A stretch of DNA of 64,000 bases, from NCBI GenBank assembly GCA_947500135.1, contig CANMQX010000004.1:62001-126000 (forward strand). The letters run 5' to 3'. A model generated the notes under the pieces. That model did no database searches and was not told the DNA's origin. It saw nothing but the letters and a program-made list of their open reading frames with translations. Positions 9,061-17,594 of this stretch are shown here, piece after piece; position 1 is the stretch's first letter, and each line of letters starts with the position of its first letter. The translations under genes and the position numbers were made by a program. Origin of the DNA: an uncultured Paracoccaceae bacterium (lineage in GTDB: Bacteria; Pseudomonadota; Alphaproteobacteria; Rhodobacterales; Rhodobacteraceae).

Positions 9061-10080
9061 TTAACTCGGCCGATTGCACATTTGTAGGACGGCTTGGGTG
9101 AAATACTGCGGGTCGTCCAGATGCAAGGTGATGTTGCGCGTGTCGCGGGTCAGCCCATGCGTGACGCAGACCGTGGCGGGCTGATGCAACCGCACAAGCA
9201 GGTTGCGCGGCTCCATACTGCCTAGCATGCCCAATTGCCACGTATCGTCGGGAACAGGTTGACCGGGTGCCAGTGGCACAATCCGGTCAATTTGATCATA
9301 GGGAATATGGCATTGGGCGAAAAGCCCGGCGCGCAGCATCACGCCCTTGTCGTTCAGCGTGCAATGCCGCCGCGGTAAGGCGCGAATGTGACCGATCAGG
9401 GTCATCATGCTGTAAAGGCTAAGTGCGGTGACAAGCCATGCCAGCGCAGGGGCGGCCAGATGGATCAGAATATGGACTACCACAGTTTCAATCACCAAAA
9501 GCATCACCAGCGCCCAAAGAAGGGGAACCAAGCCGCTTTGCCGATGGCCGCTAAACCGGCCCGGCCCATGGGCGATTGCCCGCGGTGGCCAGATCGCAAA
9601 GCGCAGGAAAGCAAGATCACTCGCCATCATCTTTGCTGATATCGTGGGGCCGACACATTGCGCCAACCATGCATCCAACCTGTCGCGGATATCCGGAATA
9701 CCGGCAACCGCCGGATAGGTGCGACTCAACTTCTGACCGCCAAGCACCATCGCGCGGATAATGACACATGCCAGAAGGGGGTAGGTGACCCACATCGCTT
9801 GATAGATCAGATGATGCAACTCAGTTGGGGCAGTCAGTAGCGCAATCTCCAGCCCGATATTTGCAATTGGCACGATGATGATCAGCGGCAAGCCGCGCTT
9901 ATAGGCGAAAAATAGAAACAGAACCGGCCCGGTGATCAACAGATCCGCCAGCGCCGCCTTGGCGAAAATGGGGTACGTCAGGACGGCGGAGGACAACAGG
10001 GCCATGGCTGCAACGCCGAAAACGACGGCAACGGACAAAAGCGGAAAAGCCAGATTTCTGACAGACAAGATCGGGGACAT
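9061..10080 (-). CDS. Membrane protein of unknown function with C-terminal PH-like region
   Basis: A 339-residue inner-membrane protein. About six hydrophobic segments lie in two groups (roughly residues 8-110 and 190-235) around a cytoplasmic loop with DIRDRLDAWLAQCVGP. The C-terminal 110 residues start with HCTLNDKGVMLRAGLFAQCHIPYDQIDRIVPL, a pattern like the bacterial PH-type domains found after membrane helices. It may instead start at 10104 (adding MPQKIETA); neither start has a clear ribosome site. It is divergent from the K+ channel gene. The gene is preceded by nothing on its own strand and is separated from smpB by 43 bp, so co-transcription with smpB is possible. No named family recognised. 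Confidence 0.7.
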   Translation of the reverse strand: MSPILSVRNLAFPLLSVAVVFGVAAMALLSSAVLTYPIFAKAALADLLITGPVLFLFFAYKRGLPLIIIVPIANIGLEIALLTAPTELHHLIYQAMWVTYPLLACVIIRAMVLGGQKLSRTYPAVAGIPDIRDRLDAWLAQCVGPTISAKMMASDLAFLRFAIWPPRAIAHGPGRFSGHRQSGLVPLLWALVMLLVIETVVVHILIHLAAPALAWLVTALSLYSMMTLIGHIRALPRRHCTLNDKGVMLRAGLFAQCHIPYDQIDRIVPLAPGQPVPDDTWQLGMLGSMEPRNLLVRLHQPATVCVTHGLTRDTRNITLHLDDPQYFTQAVLQMCNRPS

Positions 10081-10181
10081 GGCAGTTTCAATTTTTTGTG
10101 GCATGCGCAGGCTATGCACCGTGGCCCTGTCTGGCAAGCAACGATAAGCTAGCGCAAACGACAAAAAAGGGACCGCGCATC

Positions 10182-10625
10182 ATGTTCGTTCAGATTGCTT
10201 TGGGGACAGCCCTGATGCTGTTGTCCATCCTGATTGCCGGGATCAGCTATTGGCTGATGGAGACATGGCTGATGCGCTACCGCCCCTGGCTGGCCCGCGC
10301 GCCGCATCGGCCCAAGCTGATTTTGGTACTGTGTATTGCGGCTGTCTGGATCATGGCGCAGATGACCGCAGGCGTCTGGGCATGGGCCCTGACGATGATG
10401 GTGTTGGGCGTGTTCGATACGTTGGAATTGTCGGTCTATTTTTCGCTGGTGGCCTTCACGACGCTGGGCTTTGGTGACGTATTGCTGCCTGTCGAATGGC
10501 GGCTTTTGGGTGGCATGGCGGCGGCAAATGGTCTGCTGAATATCGGCCTGGTGACCGCGTTGCTGGTCGAGGCGTTGCGCCAGGTCCGCCTGCAGCAGCT
10601 ACAGATGACGAAGGCCGAAACATGA
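10182..10625 (+). CDS. Potassium channel family protein (pore-only)
   Basis: A 147-residue membrane protein of the ion_trans_2 type. The selectivity-filter motif TTLGFGD stands at about residues 93-99, preceded by the pore helix (LSVYFSLVAF) and followed by an inner helix (ANGLLNIGLVTALLVEAL). Two further hydrophobic segments lie upstream (about 4-27 and 44-72). It has no RCK/TrkA or cyclic-nucleotide domain, so gating control is not visible. The stop overlaps the ATG of the YcaQ-type gene by four bases (ATGA), implying co-translation with a DNA-repair-type protein whose relation to ion flow is unclear. Confidence 0.85.
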   Translation: MFVQIALGTALMLLSILIAGISYWLMETWLMRYRPWLARAPHRPKLILVLCIAAVWIMAQMTAGVWAWALTMMVLGVFDTLELSVYFSLVAFTTLGFGDVLLPVEWRLLGGMAAANGLLNIGLVTALLVEALRQVRLQQLQMTKAET

Positions 10626-11815
10626 ATGTACCGGTTATGGATAATCGCAGGGCAAGGCATCTGTTTCTGGCACGGCACGGGTTGGCGGGTCGCCCCTCCG
10701 GGCCGGGAAAGGGCGCCGATCTGAAATCGGTGATTGATGATCTGGGCTTTGTGCAATTGGACAGTGTGAACACCTTTGCCCGCGCGCATGACCTGATCCT
10801 GTGGTCCCGCCGCCAGCAGTTTCGACCGAAAGCCTTGCAGCATTTGCTGCACCGTGACCGACAGGTTTTTGAACATTGGACCCATGATGCCGCAATCATC
10901 CCAATGGAAAGTTTCGCGCATTGGCGGCTGCGCTTTGCCCGCGATGCGGTGCGCATGGAAACCCGTTGGAAAGAATGGCGGCGCGGCGATTTCATGGGCA
11001 AGATTGATGCAGTCCTACGCCGAATTTCCGATCACGGCTGCTGCACATCCGGGCAGGTGGGCGAGGATGAGAGCCGCGGTTCGGGCGGCTGGTGGGACTG
11101 GCACCCGTCAAAAACCGCGCTGGAATACCTGTGGCGGTCGGGGCAGGTTTCTGTCGTGCGGCGCGATGGATTTACCAAGGTCTACGACCTGACAGAGCGG
11201 GTGATCCCCGCCGAACAACTCAACCGCCACCATCATCCCGATGAAACGATTGAATGGTGCTGCGCGGGGGCGTTGGACCGGCTCGGCTTTGCGACCAGTG
11301 GCGAATTGGCGGCATTCTGGGACCACCTGACCCCCGCAGAGGCAAAGACGTGGTGCGCGCAGGCTTTGGCGGATGGTCGGATTATCGAATTTGATGTTGC
11401 AGGCGTCGATGGCAAACTGCGCCGGTCCTTTGCTTGGCCCGATGTGGTGGATGCGGTCGTCGCGCCTGCGCCCCGGCTGCGCATTCTATCCCCCTTCGAC
11501 CCTGCGCTGCGGGATCGCAAGCGGGCCGAACGGCTATTTGGTTTTCACTACCGGATCGAAATTTTCGTGCCCGAGGCAAAGCGCAAATACGGCTACTACG
11601 TCTTCCCGGTCATGGAAGGCGACCGGATGATCGGTCGGATCGACATGAAACGCGATGACGGGGTTTTGGCAGTGCGGGCGTTCTGGCCGGAACAGGGTGT
11701 GCGGATGGGCACGGGCCGCGCGCGGGCACTGAAGACAGAGCTAGAACGGGCGGCAGTGTTTGGGGGATGCGGTGAGGTACAATTCAGCGCCGATTGGCTA
11801 AAATCAGCCAGCTAA
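10622..11815 (+). CDS. YcaQ/AlkZ-like winged-helix DNA glycosylase
   Basis: A 397-residue protein of the HTH_42 superfamily that includes Streptomyces AlkZ and E. coli YcaQ, monofunctional glycosylases that unhook interstrand crosslinks and other bulky N-alkyl lesions. The N-terminal winged helices hold the family catalytic motif in the form Q-L-D (GFVQLDSVNTFARAHDLIL, near residues 45-47); QxD is the YcaQ-like variant, QxQ or HxQ the AlkZ variant. Further family marks are FEHWTHDAAIIPME near 85 and RRIDMKRDD-like IGRIDMKRDDG near 345. Start is fixed by ATGA overlap with the K+ channel gene. A general housekeeping lesion repair role is more likely than a self-resistance role, as no toxin cluster is near. 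Confidence 0.88.
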   Translation: MNVPVMDNRRARHLFLARHGLAGRPSGPGKGADLKSVIDDLGFVQLDSVNTFARAHDLILWSRRQQFRPKALQHLLHRDRQVFEHWTHDAAIIPMESFAHWRLRFARDAVRMETRWKEWRRGDFMGKIDAVLRRISDHGCCTSGQVGEDESRGSGGWWDWHPSKTALEYLWRSGQVSVVRRDGFTKVYDLTERVIPAEQLNRHHHPDETIEWCCAGALDRLGFATSGELAAFWDHLTPAEAKTWCAQALADGRIIEFDVAGVDGKLRRSFAWPDVVDAVVAPAPRLRILSPFDPALRDRKRAERLFGFHYRIEIFVPEAKRKYGYYVFPVMEGDRMIGRIDMKRDDGVLAVRAFWPEQGVRMGTGRARALKTELERAAVFGGCGEVQFSADWLKSAS

Positions 11816-11964
11816 GCAAGTCGGGCCAAAGCATCGGGCAAGCCAGAGGATGTTTCGGTATCCCGCCGCATTCAATTCAAAATATTTGGGAACCAAATTT
11901 CATTTGCTTTGTTCATTTCCCATCAGCGGTGACATCACAGCCGCACAACTAATGGGAGAATGAA

Positions 11965-12753
11965 ATGAAAAACTTTCTGACAACAACCGCCGCAGCCTTG
12001 GTGCTTGGAACAGCCGCATTCGCCGACACGCAGAATACGGTGTTTTCGGACCTGACCTTTGACGAAACGATCAACGTGAACGCCTCTGATTTGATTGGTC
12101 AGCGGGTCTATGCATCCGAGCAAAGCATCGAAACAGGCGTGACAATCGCAGCTGGTGCTGAGGCAGATTGGAACGATATCGGTGAGATTAACGAGGTTGT
12201 TCTGACGCGCGACGGTGAAGTGCAGTCACTGATCGTTGGCGTTGGCGGTTTTCTGGGCATTGGCGAAAAAGATGTCGCGATCAACATGTCTGAACTGCGC
12301 TGGGTGACCGAAGAAGGCACCGAAGATGACCAGTTCCTTGTGATCGATGCGACAGCAGTCGGGGTGCAGGACGCGCCGTCCTATGAATACAACCTGACCA
12401 CGAACGCCATGGACGACCAGCAGGCAGGCATGGAAACAACCGGCGACGCGATGATGGATGGTTTTGTCCCCGCTGATGTGGACAAGCTGACTGCCGAAAC
12501 GCTCACCGGGACAAGTGTCTATGGGTCGAGCGACGAAGACATCGGCGAAATTTCGGAGCTGTTGCTGACCGCAGATGGCAAGCTAGACCGCGCTGTCATC
12601 GATGTTGGTGGCCTGCTTGGTATTGGTGAGCGCCCGGTCGCATTGCCAATGGCCGATCTGGATATCGTGCAGGCCGAATCCGGTGACGAAATCCGGGTTT
12701 ACATCAATAAGAGCCAGGAAGAACTGGAAGCGATGCCGGAATACGAAGGCTAA
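11965..12753 (+). CDS. Exported protein with two PRC-barrel domains
   Basis: A 262-residue protein with a Sec signal peptide (MKNFLTTTAAALVLGTAAFA). Two PRC-barrel-like repeats follow: one about residues 40-120 (DIGEINEVVLTRDGEVQSLIVGVGGFLGIGEKDVAI) and one about 170-245 (DIGEISELLLTADGKLDRAVIDVGGLLGIGERPVAL). The shared core VGGxLGIGExxVA shows an internal duplication. PRC barrels bind ligands or partner proteins; in periplasmic alphaproteobacterial versions the role is not known. The protein is very acidic. A strong ribosome site (GGGAGAATGAA) precedes the ATG and a strong terminator follows, so it is an isolated, probably well expressed transcript. Confidence 0.85.
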   Translation: MKNFLTTTAAALVLGTAAFADTQNTVFSDLTFDETINVNASDLIGQRVYASEQSIETGVTIAAGAEADWNDIGEINEVVLTRDGEVQSLIVGVGGFLGIGEKDVAINMSELRWVTEEGTEDDQFLVIDATAVGVQDAPSYEYNLTTNAMDDQQAGMETTGDAMMDGFVPADVDKLTAETLTGTSVYGSSDEDIGEISELLLTADGKLDRAVIDVGGLLGIGERPVALPMADLDIVQAESGDEIRVYINKSQEELEAMPEYEG

Positions 12754-12767
12754 AAGGCTGAAACATG

Positions 12768-12794
12768 AAGGGCCGGGATTTTCCCGGCCCTTTT
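12768..12794. terminator. Bidirectional intrinsic terminator
   Basis: AAGGGCCGGGA and its exact reverse complement are separated by a 3-nt loop, giving an 11-bp stem with flanking A and T runs. It lies between the convergent PRC-barrel gene and dapA and can stop transcription from both sides. Confidence 0.85.
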
Positions 12795-12819
12795 CTATTC
12801 ATGCGTTGGTATCAGGGGA

Positions 12820-13692
12820 TCAGTTCAACAGCCCCGCATGCACCATCGCGGCGCGTATCTTTTCTTTGGTTTCATCGGTCAAACCAGTCAGCGGGCGCCG
12901 CACTTCTTCGCTACAAAGTCCCAGCAACGACATGCCATATTTCGCACCGACCAGGCCCGGCTCTGTAAACACGGCCTGATGCAAGGGCATCAGACGATCA
13001 AGCTGGGTCAGCGCCTTGGCAAAGTCACCGGCGAGTGTGTTTGCCTGAAATTCGGCGATCAGCTTGGGCGCGATATTGGCTGTCACCGAAATGCAGCCCA
13101 CCCCGCCATGGGCATTGAAGCCCAACGCGGTCGCATCCTCACCCGACAATTGAATGAAATCCGGCCCGCAGGTCATCCGTGTCGCCGGTACGCGCGACAG
13201 ATCGGCCGTCGCATCTTTGACGCCAACAATCATCTCATGCTTAGCCAGTTCGCCCATCGTCTCGGGCGTCATGTCAATAACGGACCGGGGTGGGATGTTG
13301 TAGATCACGATGGGCAGCCCACAATCGGCGGCCGCCGTAAAATGGGCGATCAGGCCGCGCTGCGTGGGCTTATTGTAATAAGGTGTCACAACAAGGGCCG
13401 CATTGGCACCAGCAGCTTTGGCAGCCTCAACCAAACGCACGGTTTCGCGGGTGCTGTTCGATCCTGCACCTGCGATGACCGGTATCCGACCTGACGCCTC
13501 GCGCACCACGGTTTCAACGACCAGATCATGTTCTTCATGGGTCAGGGTCGGGCTTTCCCCGGTTGTGCCCACCGGCACCAGCCCATTGCTGCCCTGTTCC
13601 ACATGCCAGTTCACCAGTTTTTTCAGCGCGGCCACATCGACTTGGCCGTTGTTAAACGGCGTGACGAGGGCGGGGAGTGATCCCTTGAACAT
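12820..13692 (-). CDS. dapA: 4-hydroxy-tetrahydrodipicolinate synthase
   Basis: DapA, 290 residues, condenses pyruvate and aspartate semialdehyde in the lysine/diaminopimelate pathway in the cytoplasm. Seen are PALVTPF near residue 6, [13 protein letters not shown] around 41-53, the Tyr of the catalytic triad in YYNKPTQRG (about 130), [10 protein letters not shown], and the Schiff-base Lys in [10 protein letters not shown] (about 160). Length is normal. It stands alone between a terminator and the divergent lytic transglycosylase gene. Confidence 0.95.
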   Translation of the reverse strand: MFKGSLPALVTPFNNGQVDVAALKKLVNWHVEQGSNGLVPVGTTGESPTLTHEEHDLVVETVVREASGRIPVIAGAGSNSTRETVRLVEAAKAAGANAALVVTPYYNKPTQRGLIAHFTAAADCGLPIVIYNIPPRSVIDMTPETMGELAKHEMIVGVKDATADLSRVPATRMTCGPDFIQLSGEDATALGFNAHGGVGCISVTANIAPKLIAEFQANTLAGDFAKALTQLDRLMPLHQAVFTEPGLVGAKYGMSLLGLCSEEVRRPLTGLTDETKEKIRAAMVHAGLLN

Positions 13693-13843
13693 GGCACGCT
13701 TCCTTCTTGGTGATGGGCATTGAATCGCCCGGATAAAATCGCGCGGAACCTAGACTGGTTTCTGCCGATTGCCAAGTTTGTGAGTTGTTATTGCCGCCTG
13801 TGGCGTTAGGTTTTGGAAAAAGACCTTTCGCCCGGTGACCGAT

Positions 13844-15853
13844 ATGCGATTTCTGACCTTTGCGTTGCTGGCCCTGATCGCCAATTCCGCTGTCATAGCA
13901 CAGGCGGTGGATCCACGGGCTGTGGCTGCCGTGAAAGCCGCCGAACAAGGCTGGGATGTCGCGGCTAATCTGGCAGCTGGCACCGATCCCGTGACCGGCG
14001 ACGTTCTGACATGGATCAGGCTGCGCGAGGGCAAGGGGACGTTGGCCGAATACCTTGCTTTCTTTGCCAAGCGGCCCGACTGGCCGGGGCTGGACCGGCT
14101 GCGCAAAGCAGGCGAACCTGAGATAACGGAGGATGCAGACCCTGCTGAAATCATTGCGTTTTTTGGTGACAACGCGCCACAAACCGGTGAAGGCGCCGTG
14201 CGGTTGGCGCAGGCGTTTCTGGATACGGATAACGACGTGGCAGCAAAGGCAACGCTACGCGATGCCTGGCTATCGCTGCGCCTGACCGATGAAGGGCATG
14301 ACGCGATGCTTGATACCTTTGGCGAAGAGCTGGCTCCGTTTCACGTGGCCCGCACTGATGCGCTGCTTTGGCGTTGGTTGACGACGGATACGCGCCGTAT
14401 GCTGCCCTTGCTGGACGCTGATCAGCGCGCCCTTGCCACGGCGCGCATGGCATACATCCGAAAGGCGGCTGACCTGCCCAAACTTTTTGCCGCTGTACCT
14501 GCGGCACTGCGCGGCGATCCCGGCCTTGCCTATGATCGCTACAGCTGGTTTGCCAACCGGGGAAACCGAACTGAGGCGGTCAAGATCCTGCGGGAACGTT
14601 CCACCAGTGGTGCCGCTTTGGGCGAGCCGTTTCGCTGGTCGGGCTGGCGGCGGTCGCTGGCGCGTTGGGAAATGCGCGAGGGTCGTGCCGATCAAGCCTA
14701 TCTACTGGCCTCGCGGCATTACCTGACGGATGGGTCGGCCTTTGCCGATCTGGAATGGCTGTCTGGCTATATCGCATTGATTTATATCGGTGATCCTGTT
14801 CAGGCGTTGACCCATTTTCAGGCCGCACTTGGTGAGGTGGAAACCCCGATTTCAGTATCCCGGATGCAATACTGGATCGGGCGGGCGCATGAGGTGATGA
14901 ACCAACCTGATCTGGCTGCTGATGCGTTCACAGCGGCCGCCGATCACCAGACAGCATTCTACGGTTTGCTGGCCTCCGAAAAGGTTGGTCGCGCGCTTGA
15001 CCCTGTTTGGGCCCAGTCCCCGATTATCCCGCAAACCGATGTTTTTGCACAGGATTTGACGAAGGCGGCGTTCCTTTTGCTGGCCGCGGGCGAGCGGGGC
15101 CATGCGGTCACGTTCTTTGCTGATTTGGGGGCCACGCTGGAACCTGGCGCGCTGGCGCAGGTGGGGGCGGCGCTGGATGCGCTGGATGAGCAGTATTACA
15201 CGCTTTTGCTGGGTAAGCGTGCCTTGCGGCGCGGTGTGATGGTGCCACAGAACTACTTCCCCATTCACGATCTGGCGACAATGGATTTGCCCGTTGATCC
15301 GGCGCTTGCCCTGTCCATCGCGCGTCGCGAAAGCGAGTTCAATATCGGCATTGGCAGCCCCGTTGGTGCGCTTGGTCTGATGCAGTTGATGCCTGCCACA
15401 GCAGAAGAGGTCGCAGGTATTTTAGACCTTCCCTATCAACGGGTTAGGTTAACCAATGATTGGGAATATAACGCGACCCTTGGGTCCAAATACCTGGCCA
15501 TGCTGACCGAGGAATTTGGGCCAACCCCGGTGATGATTGCCGCAGGGTATAATGCCGGCCCCAGCCGTCCGAAAATCTGGATGGATGAACGCGGCGACCC
15601 GCGCCTGCGCGAGATGGATGTGGTCGATTGGATCGAACATATCCCGTTTCGCGAGACCCGGAATTACGTGATGCGGGTCACCGAAAGCCTGCCGGTTTAT
15701 CGTGCGCGGCTGACCGGGGAGGCCGGGCCTGTGGCGTTCACCCGACTTTTGATCGGGGAAAAGCCGCTCTTGCGCCCGCGCACCAGACCGGTGCCAAAAC
15801 CGGCGGAGGCGACCCCATCGATGCGGCCGATCGCACGGCCCGCGCGGGGTTGA
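13844..15853 (+). CDS. slt: Soluble lytic murein transglycosylase
   Basis: A 669-residue periplasmic Slt70-type enzyme that cleaves the glycan strands of peptidoglycan to 1,6-anhydromuramoyl products. It begins with a signal peptide (MRFLTFALLALIANSAVIAQA), then a long superhelical alpha domain rich in TPR-like helix pairs (about 25-450), and ends with the transglycosylase domain: catalytic Glu in SIARRESEFNIG (near residue 500), then GALGLMQLMPATA and NATLGSKYLAML. The proline-rich tail (RPRTRPVPKPAEA) is typical of alphaproteobacterial versions. The GTG at 13835 would add only three residues; the ATG at 13844 leaves a better signal peptide. Divergent from dapA. Confidence 0.92.
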   Translation: MRFLTFALLALIANSAVIAQAVDPRAVAAVKAAEQGWDVAANLAAGTDPVTGDVLTWIRLREGKGTLAEYLAFFAKRPDWPGLDRLRKAGEPEITEDADPAEIIAFFGDNAPQTGEGAVRLAQAFLDTDNDVAAKATLRDAWLSLRLTDEGHDAMLDTFGEELAPFHVARTDALLWRWLTTDTRRMLPLLDADQRALATARMAYIRKAADLPKLFAAVPAALRGDPGLAYDRYSWFANRGNRTEAVKILRERSTSGAALGEPFRWSGWRRSLARWEMREGRADQAYLLASRHYLTDGSAFADLEWLSGYIALIYIGDPVQALTHFQAALGEVETPISVSRMQYWIGRAHEVMNQPDLAADAFTAAADHQTAFYGLLASEKVGRALDPVWAQSPIIPQTDVFAQDLTKAAFLLLAAGERGHAVTFFADLGATLEPGALAQVGAALDALDEQYYTLLLGKRALRRGVMVPQNYFPIHDLATMDLPVDPALALSIARRESEFNIGIGSPVGALGLMQLMPATAEEVAGILDLPYQRVRLTNDWEYNATLGSKYLAMLTEEFGPTPVMIAAGYNAGPSRPKIWMDERGDPRLREMDVVDWIEHIPFRETRNYVMRVTESLPVYRARLTGEAGPVAFTRLLIGEKPLLRPRTRPVPKPAEATPSMRPIARPARG

Positions 15854-15944
15854 ATCTGGGTGTTGCGTGACCCCCACCGTACGATGGTTTTTCCGTCAGA
15901 GCCGCGAATCGTAGGTTAACACCTTATTTTTTGGCAAGTCCGCT

Positions 15945-15995
15945 GTCGGCAAAGCGTCGGCCAGACGTCGGCAAAGCGTCGGACCCTTGTTGCGC
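15945..15995 (+). repeat. 11-bp-phased GTCGG element, copy 1
   Basis: Four consecutive 11-bp units, each starting GTCGG (GTCGGCAAAGC, GTCGGCCAGAC, GTCGGCAAAGC, GTCGGACCCTT), then TGCGC. The units put GTCGG on the same helix face once per turn. It lies in the 153-bp gap between two convergent gene ends, so it is not placed as a promoter operator here. Copies 2 and 3 are at 46861-46908 (reverse) and 38193-38245. Confidence 0.8.
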
Positions 15996-16006
15996 ATTGA
16001 CCCCGA

Positions 16007-16876
16007 TTAATCGGGCGAACGTTGCGCCGTCCGCCACAGGGTGAACATCCCTGCCGCCACGACGATGCAAACCCCCAACGCCACATTGGGCCGCAGCGTT
16101 TCACCCAGAAACAGGATGCCGATGGCGCTGGCAAAGACTAGCTGCAGATAGGCAAAGGGTTGCACTGCGCTGGCCTCTGCCACTTCGTAACAGCGGATCA
16201 GTAGCCAATGCCCCAATGCGCCGGTCACGCATAGCGTTGCCATCCAGACCCAATCGGTGCTGCCCATCGGCTCCCAAAACCAGATGCCCACAATCGTCGT
16301 GACCACAGCGCCGGTTGTCCCCGTCCAGAAGAAAGAGGTCGCAGCACTATCTTTGCGGGCGGCATAGCGGGTCAGCAACCCGTAAAGCGCGAACATCAGG
16401 GCAGAGATCAGCGGGATCACCGCCGCCGGGGCAAAGACGGTGCTGCCCGGTTGCAGGATCACGAGTACACCGACAAAGCCGATCACGATGGCAATCCGGC
16501 GGCGCCAGCCTACGGCCTCGCCCAATATCGGGCCGGACAGGGCCGCAATCAGCAGCGGATAGCAGGCAAAGATTGCATGGCTTTCGACCAGTCCCAAGAG
16601 GACAAAGCCAGACACCATGATACAGATTTCGGCAGCTAACAGCGTGCCGCGCGTGATTTGCAGTATCGGCTGGGTTGTGGCCGCTGCCGCCCGGATGGAC
16701 CCCGATTGCCGGGTTGCCACGCTGATCACGAAAGCCGCAAAGAACCAGTACCGGATCATGACCACCATGATCACGTTGTAATTGCCCGCCAGATGCCTCG
16801 AAATGCCGTCCTGCACCGCAAAGACGAATGTCGTCGCGATCATCAGCCAGATGCCAAGGCGGGCGTTATTCTGCAT
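16007..16876 (-). CDS. DMT/EamA-family transporter
   Basis: A 289-residue inner-membrane protein with about ten hydrophobic segments in two EamA repeats (first around residues 8-140, second 150-280). It belongs to the drug/metabolite transporter superfamily, whose members export amino acids, nucleobases or other small metabolites; the substrate cannot be read. Recognisable features are the N-terminal FAVQDGISRHLAGNYN segment and the repeat-end GILFLGETLRPNVALG. Its start overlaps the stop of the mnmD gene by 11 bp, so both are likely in one transcript. Confidence 0.88.
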   Translation of the reverse strand: MQNNARLGIWLMIATTFVFAVQDGISRHLAGNYNVIMVVMIRYWFFAAFVISVATRQSGSIRAAAATTQPILQITRGTLLAAEICIMVSGFVLLGLVESHAIFACYPLLIAALSGPILGEAVGWRRRIAIVIGFVGVLVILQPGSTVFAPAAVIPLISALMFALYGLLTRYAARKDSAATSFFWTGTTGAVVTTIVGIWFWEPMGSTDWVWMATLCVTGALGHWLLIRCYEVAEASAVQPFAYLQLVFASAIGILFLGETLRPNVALGVCIVVAAGMFTLWRTAQRSPD

Positions 16877-17546
16877 GCGCCAGTGTCGCGCGGGTCATGT
16901 GGCGTTTGCGTCCGTATCCGGGGGTACGGGTGACGGTGAAACCGGCCTCGGCCAGGCTGCGCCGGATATGACCTGCGGCGCTATATGTTGCAGCGGTGCC
17001 ACCAGGTTTGGTGTGCTGGGCGACGGTCGTCAGCAACCCGCTTTCCCAAAGCTCGGGGTTTTTGGCCGGTGAAAAACCATCCAGATACCATGCGTCGGCC
17101 TTGCCATCCCATGCGGGCAGGGTGTACCTTGCATCGCCGATGATCACATCCAGGATCAGGGTGTCCGTCAGGGTGACGGGGCCGATATCGGGTCTCCAAC
17201 GTTCCAGCAGGGTTTGTGCATATGGTGCCAGTGTTGGGAATCGGCTGAGCGCATCGGTCATGTCTGACAGCGCCATCGGATACGCCTCGAACGAGGTGAA
17301 GCGCAAGGTGCCCGGTTGCCCTGCCTCCGCCCATGCCGCCCAGGTCACCAGCAGGTTCAGCCCGGTCCCGAACCCCAGCTCACCGATATGGAAATCACCC
17401 ACGAACCGTGTGGGCAGGTCGTTGCCTGCCAGAAACACATGGGCGGTTTCGGCCAGCCCGTTTTCCAGCGAATAATAGGGGTCGTCAAAGCGCGTGGCGA
17501 TGGGCACGCCTGCGCGCCAGTCGAGTTTTGCTGTCTGGTCTGTCAT
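16866..17546 (-). CDS. mnmD: tRNA 5-aminomethyl-2-thiouridine methyltransferase domain protein (MnmC N-terminal half)
   Basis: A 226-residue SAM-dependent methyltransferase like the N-terminal domain of bifunctional MnmC, which methylates nm5s2U34 to mnm5s2U34 in tRNAs for Lys, Glu and Gln. Diagnostic are the N-terminal VPIATRFDDPYYSLENGLAE, the SAM motif GELGFGTGLN (about 57-66) and YLDGFSPAKNPELW (about 150). The ATG at 17546 gives the normal family start. It stands alone as a single domain; the matching FAD oxidoreductase gene starts 48 bp away on the other strand. Together they can carry both steps of MnmC. Confidence 0.88.
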   Translation of the reverse strand: MTDQTAKLDWRAGVPIATRFDDPYYSLENGLAETAHVFLAGNDLPTRFVGDFHIGELGFGTGLNLLVTWAAWAEAGQPGTLRFTSFEAYPMALSDMTDALSRFPTLAPYAQTLLERWRPDIGPVTLTDTLILDVIIGDARYTLPAWDGKADAWYLDGFSPAKNPELWESGLLTTVAQHTKPGGTAATYSAAGHIRRSLAEAGFTVTRTPGYGRKRHMTRATLAHAE

Positions 17547-17594
17547 CCGCCCATACCCTACATATCGCGCCATGTTTGGGCGGAAGGGCACGGA